Shown: positions 16,001 through 23,785 of the stretch, in pieces
How positions within the stretch are numbered: position 1 is the stretch's first letter
Layout of the letters: the number at the start of each line of letters is the position of its first letter
Assembly: GCA_030431695.1 (NCBI GenBank)
Contig: JAUIIU010000007.1
Span: 1-64,000 of the forward strand
Direction of reading: 5' to 3'
Source: Bacteroidia bacterium
GTDB lineage: Bacteria; Bacteroidota; Bacteroidia; Flavobacteriales; Flavobacteriaceae
DNA: 64,000 bases
The notes under the pieces: generated by a model
What the model was told of the DNA's origin: nothing
The model's input: only the letters and a program-made list of their open reading frames with translations
Database searches by the model: none
Program-made: the position numbers and the translations under genes

Positions 16001-16582
16001 TCACCAGCGACGTGAGGGCCCTTCGCCTGACCATGAAAAGTCGTTTATCATTCCTCCACTAAACCTCACATCAACGTTCATTTCCTGTTTACCATGGTAA
16101 ACTTGCCCTAATTCGATATTCATGTCGTAGTTGATGTTATACAATTCAAGGACCGAATCGATTTTTTCTTTCTTGTGTTTTGCTTCATCAAGGTCCTTCC
16201 TAAACTTGTTCCTGGTACCATTGGCCATGGCCATTACTGCAAAACCGACACCTCCAATGATAAAGGGAATTACAGAGATAACACCGGTAGTTTCTGTAAG
16301 GTTGTAGAGATAATAGGTAAACCATGCAGCCCCGAGTATTACGGCTATCCCGATGATCATAAAAACCATGAAATAGGCCGAAACCCATGATTTTCTACCA
16401 AATATTTGCTTGTAATGCACATTGGCATCCAATAATTTACCCTGAAACTTCTCATTAAGTGTGATTTTCAGACATGTTCGATTGAATTCCGGTTTACGTT
16501 CCGTGAGTCCACAAATACTACCATCTTTGAGAGTCACTTGTTGGTGGTCGCATAATTCACAATGCCTGGCTGGTTGTATCAT
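16001..16582 (-). CDS. Membrane protein with N-terminal Cys-rich (zinc-ribbon-like) segment
   Basis: Protein of 193 residues, family not recognised. The first 40 residues contain four Cys in the pattern C-x2-C (CELC), then CGL and TCLK, which looks like a small treble-clef or zinc-ribbon module. Two hydrophobic segments follow, VSAYFMVFMIIGIAVILGAAWF and GVISVIPFIIGGVGFAVMAMA. The C-terminal 75 residues are a charged helix (RNKFRKDLDEAKHKKEKIDSVL) and a short beta part ending GMINDFSWSGEGPSRRW. Orientation is not certain. A cytosolic metal-binding head on a membrane hairpin is the simplest reading. It is transcribed between the T9SS protein and the DUF4405 gene. Confidence 0.7.
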   Translation of the reverse strand: MIQPARHCELCDHQQVTLKDGSICGLTERKPEFNRTCLKITLNEKFQGKLLDANVHYKQIFGRKSWVSAYFMVFMIIGIAVILGAAWFTYYLYNLTETTGVISVIPFIIGGVGFAVMAMANGTRNKFRKDLDEAKHKKEKIDSVLELYNINYDMNIELGQVYHGKQEMNVDVRFSGGMINDFSWSGEGPSRRW

Positions 16583-16624
16583 ATTTTAAAACCTAATTGA
16601 CGTTACTGAAATCCAATGAGGAGC

Positions 16625-19066
16625 TTAATAATTTATGTAAACGAATCCTAAGAAGGCCTCCGGAAACTCGGGGTCGTTTAGCTGAAGGACGTAATAATAT
16701 GTTCCCGTAGGCACGATCTCCTCGCGATATAGCAGCCCTGTATTCGGAATTCCGTTCCAGAATCCGTCGTCATTTCCTCCTTCGTAGATCAAATTACCTT
16801 CACGGCTGTAGATCTTCAGATTGAAATCCTCGAAAACATTCAACAATCCACTTATCTCGAAAACGTCATTAATAGTGTCTCCGTTCGGGGAGAATCCCTG
16901 TGGAATAAATGGCGGACAATTCTCAGTTGTGATATTGAAAAACCCTACGGTAAAACAAACAATATTGTCCAGCCGCACATAAATACGTTGCGGGTCCACA
17001 CTGTTCACGTAATTCTCCGGGTCCTGAATGGCATTGATACCCGCTATTGCATCTTCCTCGTTGGTATAATACGTGATCACATCATCCGGATCATTGCTGA
17101 TGTTCTCATCCTGTTGGGTGAGGTCGAAAGTTGCCATATTGAATCCTTCGTCACAGGCCGTGAGATCAGGAAGTTCACCAAGCGGCGGAATACTGCCGAA
17201 GGCGGTGAGCGATTCATTATCGTTGTTGAATTCATTCAACTCCTGGACGATTCCTGTTCCATTTCCGATATCATCAACCATGGCGAAAAGCAGGAACTCA
17301 TCCGGAATGGAAGGATCCAGCGGCACACTAACCGAGCCATCCTCACTACCACCGATGGGGATGACGTTTTGAGTAGCCGACTGGGCGATCAGCAGATTAC
17401 CGATATAAAAAGCGATGGGTGTCCCCGCAGGTAACGGACCAGTCGATTCCAGGTTGAATACTGTATAATTTATGGTGAAATCCCTGCCACGGCAGGCGTA
17501 CAACGGCTCAAGGATATCAATCGTGGCATCCGGCAACGGGCAATCGATCACTTCGATCTCAAAACTGTCCACCAGCCAACAATCCGGATTTGACACCCGT
17601 ATCCAGATAGTTTCCGGATTAGTGACATTCTGATAGGCGGTTGGCTCAGCAATTGGGTTTACATCATTCAACGCATCCTCCTCCGAGTTGTGATAGGTGA
17701 TCGTATTGTCAGGGTCGATCTGGCTTGTTGCTTCCGTCAGGTCAAACAATTCAGTACCCACCACATCACACATTTCCAGGTCTTCCAAACCAACAATTTC
17801 AGGATAAACAAGCAGGTGAAAATCCAGGATGAAGCCGTTATTGTCTTCGTTCAGTTCCTGAACGATCCCTTGTCCGCTTCCGTCATCGTCAACAAAAGCT
17901 TTCAGTTCAAAATCACCCGGTATCCCGGGGGGGATCGTGAGATCTATAGAACCGCTTTCTGATCCGCCAATAGGTAATTCATTAACTGTAGCCGATTGCC
18001 CGACCAGGGTCGTATTGGCATAGAATGCTATTGGAGTATTGGCGGGCAGAACGTCGGTACTGTTTACATTGTAAACCGTATACTCCACGGTAATTTCGCG
18101 ATCACCACATTCGTCTGCTCCAAAGGCATTGTCGATCTCTATCGTCGCATCGGGTAGTTCGGTATTCAGCACTGTGATCACGTTGTTGATCAGGACCAGG
18201 TCCTGGCTGGAGGTAAGTGTAATGGTTGCCGATGTGTCCCCCGGCTGAATATTGTTCTCAATATCGTAAAAATCCAGGTCCATATTGTACAGCTCCGAAC
18301 TTCCCGTAAAACTGTTCGTGCTGTTGAATTGATTATCCGGTGGATTAAGTGGTAGATTACTGATTATATTCCCGTTGATCTGCAGGGTTTCGTTGTTAGC
18401 CAGCGACGCATCCCCTTCCCAGGCCGTAAACCCGATCTTGGCACCTTCATTGTCCAGTACCAGCAGGTTATCGATCACAATCGTAAGTTCACTACTGGCT
18501 GCCGAGACTCCCTGGAGCCCATCAAAAACATTTACCTGGTTCAGGGGCAAGGAGGGATCCTCGTAGATCACATTTATCGCCCAACCGGCGAAATTCGTCG
18601 TATTCGGACAATAGGCCGGGATAAGTTTGGTGAGATCGAGTTCGGATAGCGTATAGGTGCCAGGTCCGGTTTGTATCACAAGGTCCGTAACATCCGCATA
18701 GGCGGCAAAATAAGCAAAAGGAGGGTTCAGTTCGTAATTGAAAACGCGTTCCGCGGTAATTGGTGTTCCGTTCAATTCGACTTCAAGATCACCTTCACCA
18801 ACACCTGCCCAATACAGAAGTGCGGCCACAGGCGTTTGTCCGGGTCCAAGAGTGTATTCCGCGCTGCTCTCAGTAAGTATTTCGCAAACAACAGGAGGGT
18901 TCTGACCTGTATTTTCAACGGTGTTCATGGTATTCCCGAAGGCCAGGTAATCATTTCGTCCATTGAACTGGGCAAACAGGCTTACTTCAACTTGTGCACA
19001 CAACGAAAAAGGGGAGAGGATCAGTCCCCAAAGAACGATCTGCCTTAAAACCCACAGTTGCTTCAT
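16625..19066 (-). CDS. Secreted CARDB-repeat protein with type B T9SS sorting domain
   Basis: Protein of 813 residues with a signal peptide (LRQIVLWGLILSPFSLCAQ). The N-terminal third (about 25-300) is a DUF11/lectin-like beta domain common in surface proteins. Two copies of a CARDB-like module follow. Each opens with PDATI(E/D)I and a C-x-x-R(D/E) stretch, and each contains TP-IAFYxxxxLxxQSAT, PIGGSE(S/D)GS and IVQELNExNN. Each module is followed by a 'dLtacd ... DxxTYYxxEEDA' linker typical of flavobacterial surface proteins. The end (FIPQGFSPNGDTINDVFEI ... TGTYYYVLQLND ... FLGFVYINY) is the gliding-motility-associated CHU_C/type B signal. It is expected at the cell surface, probably in adhesion. 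No start alternative is better. Confidence 0.9.
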   Translation of the reverse strand: MKQLWVLRQIVLWGLILSPFSLCAQVEVSLFAQFNGRNDYLAFGNTMNTVENTGQNPPVVCEILTESSAEYTLGPGQTPVAALLYWAGVGEGDLEVELNGTPITAERVFNYELNPPFAYFAAYADVTDLVIQTGPGTYTLSELDLTKLIPAYCPNTTNFAGWAINVIYEDPSLPLNQVNVFDGLQGVSAASSELTIVIDNLLVLDNEGAKIGFTAWEGDASLANNETLQINGNIISNLPLNPPDNQFNSTNSFTGSSELYNMDLDFYDIENNIQPGDTSATITLTSSQDLVLINNVITVLNTELPDATIEIDNAFGADECGDREITVEYTVYNVNSTDVLPANTPIAFYANTTLVGQSATVNELPIGGSESGSIDLTIPPGIPGDFELKAFVDDDGSGQGIVQELNEDNNGFILDFHLLVYPEIVGLEDLEMCDVVGTELFDLTEATSQIDPDNTITYHNSEEDALNDVNPIAEPTAYQNVTNPETIWIRVSNPDCWLVDSFEIEVIDCPLPDATIDILEPLYACRGRDFTINYTVFNLESTGPLPAGTPIAFYIGNLLIAQSATQNVIPIGGSEDGSVSVPLDPSIPDEFLLFAMVDDIGNGTGIVQELNEFNNDNESLTAFGSIPPLGELPDLTACDEGFNMATFDLTQQDENISNDPDDVITYYTNEEDAIAGINAIQDPENYVNSVDPQRIYVRLDNIVCFTVGFFNITTENCPPFIPQGFSPNGDTINDVFEISGLLNVFEDFNLKIYSREGNLIYEGGNDDGFWNGIPNTGLLYREEIVPTGTYYYVLQLNDPEFPEAFLGFVYINY

Positions 19067-19093
19067 ACCATTTAAAGATACTGATTTAATTGC

Positions 19094-19117
19094 AGGAAGT
19101 CACGAGCGAAGCTCGTA
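19094..19117 (+). repeat. REP-like hairpin AGGAAGTCACGAGC-GAA-GCTCGT
   Basis: A perfect six-pair stem ACGAGC / GCTCGT closes on a GAA loop. It is preceded by AGGAAGTC, a conserved head of the kind seen in REP elements. A second partial copy, AGGAAGTCACCAGCGA, lies at 15995-16010 across the stop of the Cys-rich membrane protein gene. It sits in the 63-base gap between two minus-strand genes. Confidence 0.45.
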
Positions 19118-19129
19118 ATGGGTCGGGAT

Positions 19130-19975
19130 TTATAAATCGCGTCTTTTCAGCAGCAGATACGACCAGTAAATGAACAGGCAGGTCCAGCCAATAACGATCA
19201 GAACCGAATACCAGGGTACATCGTAACTCTTATCGAAGTTCTCTCCCAGCTGATTCGCCGCAGATTGTACAGCCCCGAAACGTGTGAAAGGTTCAACGAT
19301 AAGGTCGGACATAGCGTCCAGCGGCAAGAAATTGTACACGCTGTCGAATAGATTCACTTCCCCATCCGTCTTCACCTTGATATACTGGAACAGGATCGCA
19401 ATAATTCCTTCGATAACCTGCCACAGAACCAGGAATCCCAACGCGAAGGCCGATCGTTTTACCAGTATCGCAAGGAACATGCAAAAGGTAAAGAAGGCGA
19501 TCAACTTAAGCAGGTAAGCACCTATATACTGCAGGTCACTGAAAATGATCCCGATCTCGTTGTAGTCGGAAAAGATCAAACCAAGGATCAGGGATACTAC
19601 AAAAAGGAAGATCGTAGAGACCACGCTGAACAATACCACTGTGAGAAACTTGGATGCGATGAATTCCCTTTTACTGAGCCCGTCGATCAGGTTTTGTTTT
19701 AAGGTACGATAACTGTATTCGTTGGCAACGATGGAAACGATCACGATGGCGAAGAATATCTTCAGCCAGGCGACGATATGCGAATTGAAGTGCCAGATAA
19801 AGGGAAAGTTGAATATTCCCTGGTCAGCCACCCTGAATTTCACGCCACCGAAGTTGAATTCGATAGAAACAAAAAGTGCGACGCAGCAAATAAGTGCGAA
19901 ATAGACGATGGAAATTACCTTTACCGTCTTGTTATATTTTAGTTTGTGGAGTTCTATATTGAGTAATCGTAGCAT
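19130..19975 (-). CDS. ABC-2 type transporter permease
   Basis: Integral inner-membrane protein of 281 residues with six hydrophobic segments visible, for example VISIVYFALICCVALFVSI, FFAIVIVSIVANEYSYRT, LFSVVSTIFLFVVSLILGLIF, LIAFFTFCMFLAILV, ALGFLVLWQVIEGIIAIL and VLIVIGWTCLFIYWSYLLL. The cytosolic loop ANEYSYRTLKQNLIDGLSKREF is the coupling region typical of ABC-2 permeases of the NatB/CcmB-like group. The ATP-binding partner is encoded two bases upstream in the same direction. Together they form a two-gene exporter; the substrate (lipid, antibiotic or protein) cannot be told from sequence. Confidence 0.9.
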   Translation of the reverse strand: MLRLLNIELHKLKYNKTVKVISIVYFALICCVALFVSIEFNFGGVKFRVADQGIFNFPFIWHFNSHIVAWLKIFFAIVIVSIVANEYSYRTLKQNLIDGLSKREFIASKFLTVVLFSVVSTIFLFVVSLILGLIFSDYNEIGIIFSDLQYIGAYLLKLIAFFTFCMFLAILVKRSAFALGFLVLWQVIEGIIAILFQYIKVKTDGEVNLFDSVYNFLPLDAMSDLIVEPFTRFGAVQSAANQLGENFDKSYDVPWYSVLIVIGWTCLFIYWSYLLLKRRDL

Positions 19976-19977
19976 GC

Positions 19978-20877
19978 CTAGTTAGGATTTTGAGTGATTT
20001 CAAGGAATTGTTCTTCTAAACTTTCCTTCCGTTTTACCAAATGCGACAAGCTTATCCCTTTCGCATGCATTTCCCTGTTGAATGCCGAAGCATCCATGGG
20101 TTCGTTGAGGTAGGCGATAAATGATTCCCCTTCCCGTTTTATATTGCTGAAAGCGTCATTATTTTTCAATTCCGCTTCAAGAGCGTTCATATTCTCTGCC
20201 TGCAGAACGAAGAATCCATTACTCGCGATCATGTTGTCCACACTTCCCGAATACAGGCTTTTTCCTTTCCGAAGGATCACAACGTGAGTACATACTTTTT
20301 CCACTTCATCCAGTAGGTGAGAGGCAAGTAGAATTGTGGTTCCTTCGGAAGCGATCCTGGTGATGATCTCTCGGATCTGGTGGATCCCCTGGGGATCAAG
20401 TCCGTTTGTCGGTTCGTCGAGTATAAGGATCTCGGGGTCATTCAACAAGGCCGAAGCGATTGCGAGGCGTTGTTTCATACCCAGCGAAAAGGTCCTGAAC
20501 TTGCTGTGTTTACGGGACGAAAGTCCGACGATCTCTAGTTTTTCATCGATCTTATCTTCAGAAACACCTTTGATCTTACACACCAGTGCCAGGTTCTGAA
20601 CCGCCGACATATAGGGGTAAAAATTTGGTCTTTCGATGATGGCCCCAACTTTCTTAAGGGCGTTGTGGGTACTCTCGTTTCCGTTGAACCAGCTGAAATT
20701 TCCACTGGTCTTGTTCACTACGTTGAGGACGATGCCAAGTGTGGTCGATTTACCACTACCGTTCGGGCCAAGGATACCGTACACATTTCCTTTCTCTATA
20801 CTGAATGAAAGGTCGTCCACGGCGGTTAGCGGGCCAAACTTCTTGGTAATATTGTTAAGGGTGAGAATTGTATTCAC
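19978..20877 (-). CDS. ABC transporter ATP-binding protein
   Basis: Cytoplasmic nucleotide-binding subunit of 299 residues. Walker A is GPNGSGKST (about 38-46), the Q-loop region is IERPNFYPYMSAVQN, the signature is the FSLGMKQRLAIA variant usual in ABC-2 exporters, and Walker B is PEILILDEPTNGLDP with the switch His in LLASHLLDE. The C-terminal 80 residues form the small accessory domain seen in drug and lipid exporters of this group. It precedes the permease by two bases. It is encoded after a 94-base gap from the YejK-like gene and so is likely the first gene of its own operon. Confidence 0.94.
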   Translation of the reverse strand: MNTILTLNNITKKFGPLTAVDDLSFSIEKGNVYGILGPNGSGKSTTLGIVLNVVNKTSGNFSWFNGNESTHNALKKVGAIIERPNFYPYMSAVQNLALVCKIKGVSEDKIDEKLEIVGLSSRKHSKFRTFSLGMKQRLAIASALLNDPEILILDEPTNGLDPQGIHQIREIITRIASEGTTILLASHLLDEVEKVCTHVVILRKGKSLYSGSVDNMIASNGFFVLQAENMNALEAELKNNDAFSNIKREGESFIAYLNEPMDASAFNREMHAKGISLSHLVKRKESLEEQFLEITQNPN

Positions 20878-20971
20878 TGAAGCTATTTTGGTTGATAGTT
20901 ATGAGTAAGACGAGTCCCTCCAAATTTTGTTACAATTTGAAAGCGAGCCTTAAAATACAAAAATTCAACCG

Positions 20972-22030
20972 TTAGCTTTTCTGTTCCTGGTTGAAGTACA
21001 CCAGGTAATAGTACATCTGCTTTTCATCGTCCCAGCCTTTTTCCACGAATCGCTGTGCACTTTCAGGGTTAATGAAATCCATCTTGATCTGGATATTGGT
21101 ATCAAGGTTGATCACGTTCTTGATCTTTTTCCTGGCAGCCGTTACCGCGGTATTCGCGATTGGAAAGGTGGTGAGGTCCTCGATGCTGTATTTCGGGGCA
21201 CGTTCGGTTTTATAATGTCTGAATTCGGGGATGAGCTCGGGGTTCTCGATCACTTCATTCATAAACGCTGTCTCCTCGAACTGGTCGTTGCTGGCAAAAT
21301 GGTTCACGGCCCTGTTCATGAACATTACTTCCTCCTTCTTGTCTTCGGCCGGAAGTACCACGTCTTTTGCAAAATCCTGGCAGAATTTAAGGTAGCGTTT
21401 GGTAAAGAAATTCTCATCGGCGAATGCGTCCACGCCCAGGAAGCTCTCCAGCCAGTAGCGGGTGTCGTATCGATTGCTGTCCACCGAAAGCACCTTGTAT
21501 CCCTGTTCCTTTTCAACATTGAAGATGATCGCTCCCTTGTCGAGTTTGTTCAGGTTGATACCTTGCTCCAGCTTTGCCTGTAATTGGTTTTCTCCTTCGG
21601 CGAACTGGAGGAAGTCGTACTTTAATTCCGATTTGAATATACCGATACCATTTACCTTTTCATTGTCGATCTGAAGGCCTTCTAAGAAAGCGACAAACAC
21701 TTCTCCATTCTTGATATGAGGGTGCATGGACTGATCGAAGAGGTGCTTTGCGATCTTCTTGCTCGCCTCATGGACCGTTTCAGGTTCGTTGAGTACAGAG
21801 GTGATCAATTGATACAAATCGTGGAATTCCAGGTCGGCCTCGTGGCTGAAATGAAAATAATTCTCCTCTTTATCCCGAAATGGTTTCAGGAAGAATTCCT
21901 TCAGCAAAGGCATGAGTTCATCATCGATTTCATGAGGTATTTCTGAAAGGAATATGCCTTCGTTTCGGCTTTTGTTTCCTACACGATGAATGGACAGCGA
22001 TTCGATATGTGTATTGTATAGGTTGATCAT
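20972..22030 (-). CDS. Nucleoid-associated protein, YejK/NdpA family
   Basis: Cytoplasmic DNA-associated protein of 352 residues. The family's marks are the opening LYNTHIESLSIHRVGNKS, the segments FLKPFRDKEENYFHFSHEADLEFHDLY and KHLFDQSMHPHIKNGEVFV, and the C-terminal half with YDTRYWLESFLGV, ADENFFTKRYLKFCQDF and IKMDFINPESAQRFVE. The role of this family is still uncertain (in E. coli it binds DNA and is dispensable). It is followed by the ABC exporter after 94 bases and preceded by the pRiA4b-type gene, in the same direction. Confidence 0.88.
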   Translation of the reverse strand: MINLYNTHIESLSIHRVGNKSRNEGIFLSEIPHEIDDELMPLLKEFFLKPFRDKEENYFHFSHEADLEFHDLYQLITSVLNEPETVHEASKKIAKHLFDQSMHPHIKNGEVFVAFLEGLQIDNEKVNGIGIFKSELKYDFLQFAEGENQLQAKLEQGINLNKLDKGAIIFNVEKEQGYKVLSVDSNRYDTRYWLESFLGVDAFADENFFTKRYLKFCQDFAKDVVLPAEDKKEEVMFMNRAVNHFASNDQFEETAFMNEVIENPELIPEFRHYKTERAPKYSIEDLTTFPIANTAVTAARKKIKNVINLDTNIQIKMDFINPESAQRFVEKGWDDEKQMYYYLVYFNQEQKS

Positions 22031-22066
22031 TGGGAGGTAATTATTTTTATTCTGAAAGGTGTAAAA

Positions 22067-22576
22067 TTAGTTCCAGTTCGCATCGAAGTCGAGATTATCG
22101 AAGTCTTCCGGGTTGAAGCCAAGGTCGTCGTCTTCGTCACTATCCTGTTCTTCGGCTATGAATTCCTTATCCGGGGCATTTTCGGGGATCTGACCGTGGG
22201 CGAACATGAGGTTAGGGTAGGAGCGGCCTTCTTCAATCTCTGCGATCTCTGCCAGTTCGACGAGAAATGTCCACATACTGAGGAAATCGTAAACGTAGAT
22301 GAGCCTTGTCTGGTCCTCGTTTAGCATTGAATCCAGGCTCGTCTCTTCCATCACAAGCACATCTCCCGGTTTTTCACCCATATCGAACAAGGCGATCTCT
22401 TCCCCTTGTTCCCAAAGTTCATTGCTGAGGTAGAAAGAGGCCATTTCCTGCCCTCCGAAACCGAAGGATTGGGTGATGGTATTGTGAAAATCTTCGAAAG
22501 TGCTTGACGCTTCAATCTCGATATCCCTGAAGACATCTTCATGGGTGTCTAGGATCACTCTGAAACGGTAGATCAT
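22067..22576 (-). CDS. Plasmid pRiA4b ORF-3 family protein
   Basis: Cytoplasmic protein of 169 residues. YRFRVILDTHEDVFRDIEI followed by STFEDFHNTITQSFGFGG and HMASFYLS-like text is the pRiA4b ORF-3/IS1096 TnpR-like domain, which occurs on plasmids, as transposon passengers and widely as a stand-alone chromosomal protein. Here no transposase or inverted repeats are nearby, so it is probably resident. The C-terminal 35 residues are very acidic (EEQDSDEDDDLGFNPEDFDN), a common ending in flavobacterial copies. Its function is unknown. It is read in the same direction as ctaA, with a 40-base gap, and ahead of the YejK-like gene. Confidence 0.82.
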   Translation of the reverse strand: MIYRFRVILDTHEDVFRDIEIEASSTFEDFHNTITQSFGFGGQEMASFYLSNELWEQGEEIALFDMGEKPGDVLVMEETSLDSMLNEDQTRLIYVYDFLSMWTFLVELAEIAEIEEGRSYPNLMFAHGQIPENAPDKEFIAEEQDSDEDDDLGFNPEDFDNLDFDANWN

Positions 22577-22616
22577 GTTTGTTCGGCTTTAAACCGCAAA
22601 GATACTTCTTTCCAAG

Positions 22617-23630
22617 TTATTTTGAGAACCTGTGAAGGGTGAATGTCATGGCCGCTAAAAGGAAAAATGCAACTACCTGGTGCAATACGCCTAACCACAC
22701 CGGAACCTGCAGCAGCAGGGTGAAAACACCAAGGGCGAACTGAACGAAAACTAGCATTACCAGCCAATTCACACCTTTTCTCTGCGAGCCAGTCAAAGGC
22801 CGTTTTCGCGCTTTGAACCATGCAGCCATAATAAGCCCAACAACCACATATGCCAGGTATCGGTGAACGAACTGTACCCCGCTTTTCCCCTCGACGAAAT
22901 TCTTCCATACAGGTGACTGTTCGATGGTCACGGTCTCGTGGATGAGCTTCCCGTCGCTCATCATAGGCCAGCTATTGTGTATCCAGCCGGCATCGAGTCC
23001 GGCAACGAATGCGCCCCAGATGATCTGCAGCAACAGTACCCCCAGGGACAGCCGGAGAAAGTTCCTGAAGGCCTTATCCACTTCTTTTTTGGTTGGGTAG
23101 ATAAGGTCCAGAGCTACCCACAAGGTGTAGGCGAATGTTATGAAAGCGGTTGTCAGGTGCATTGCAAGTCGGTAATGACTAACATCCGGGCGATCTACCA
23201 GTCCACTTTTTACCATATACCAGCCCAGGAACCCCTGGAAACCGCCCAGGAACAACAGAACTAGTGATTTTCTAATGGTTGGTCGCGAGAGTTGTTTCCG
23301 AAGAAGAAAATACAGGAAGGGGATAATGAATACAATTCCAATAAGCCTGCCGATCACCCTGTGTATCCACTCCCAGAAGTAGATGTCCTTGAATTCTTCA
23401 AGGGTCATGTTGTAGTTCAGTTTCTGGTATTCGGGGTATTGTTTGTATAGGTCGAAAGCTTCCTCCCATTCAGCGATATTCATCGGTGGCACTGTACCCG
23501 AGATCAGCTTATAATTCGAGATCGATAACCCGGAATGCGTCAGGCGTGTGATCCCGCCAACTACTACCATTACAAAGATCAGAGTACATCCTATCAGCAG
23601 CCAGGTGATTACTTTTTTGTTATCTTTCAT
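22617..23630 (-). CDS. ctaA: Heme A synthase
   Basis: Inner-membrane enzyme of the COX15/CtaA family that oxidises the haem O methyl group to give haem A for aa3-type oxidases. It is 337 residues with eight hydrophobic helices in two four-helix halves. The four haem-ligand His appear in expected places: WEWIHRVIGRLIG, HYRLAMHLTTAF, FVHRYLAYVVVG and GVLHQVVAFFLL. The opening WLLIGCTLIFVMVVVGGITRLTHSGLSI is the CtaA signature. It is the proteobacterial-like long type rather than the short Bacillus type. It lies downstream of the composite repeat array, which occupies almost the whole gap to the CCA-adding enzyme gene. The oxidase genes are elsewhere. Confidence 0.95.
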   Translation of the reverse strand: MKDNKKVITWLLIGCTLIFVMVVVGGITRLTHSGLSISNYKLISGTVPPMNIAEWEEAFDLYKQYPEYQKLNYNMTLEEFKDIYFWEWIHRVIGRLIGIVFIIPFLYFLLRKQLSRPTIRKSLVLLFLGGFQGFLGWYMVKSGLVDRPDVSHYRLAMHLTTAFITFAYTLWVALDLIYPTKKEVDKAFRNFLRLSLGVLLLQIIWGAFVAGLDAGWIHNSWPMMSDGKLIHETVTIEQSPVWKNFVEGKSGVQFVHRYLAYVVVGLIMAAWFKARKRPLTGSQRKGVNWLVMLVFVQFALGVFTLLLQVPVWLGVLHQVVAFFLLAAMTFTLHRFSK

Positions 23631-23650
23631 AGTAGTATTATCGTGGGTTC

Positions 23651-23781
23651 GATTGTTGGATTTTTAGATTATTGGATTTTCGGATTTTTAGATTGATGGT
23701 ATTTAAGATTGATCAACTTAACACTTAACACTTAACACTTAACACCAAACAATGAACAATGAACAATGAACAATGAACACC
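23651..23781 (+). repeat. Composite intergenic array A: 8 units of 8 bp then 7-bp units
   Basis: Read on +, eight consecutive 8-base units run from 23651 to 23714 (GATTGTTG, GATTTTTA, GATTATTG, GATTTTCG, GATTTTTA, GATTGATG, GTATTTAA, GATTGATC) without a phase slip. Two bases later come four exact CTTAACA units (23717-23744), then four exact AACAATG units (23748-23775). The array ends five bases before the CCA-adding enzyme's stop and begins 20 bases from ctaA's start. ATTGTT in the left half and AACAAT in the right are complementary, so the transcript could fold back. Arrays B and C in this window share this design. Confidence 0.9.
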
Positions 23782-23785
23782 AAGA

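Noticed and set aside
22067-22576. Transposon passenger gene (pRiA4b/IS1096-type domain)
   Set aside because: There is no transposase, terminal repeat or target duplication around it; the family is common as a resident chromosomal gene.
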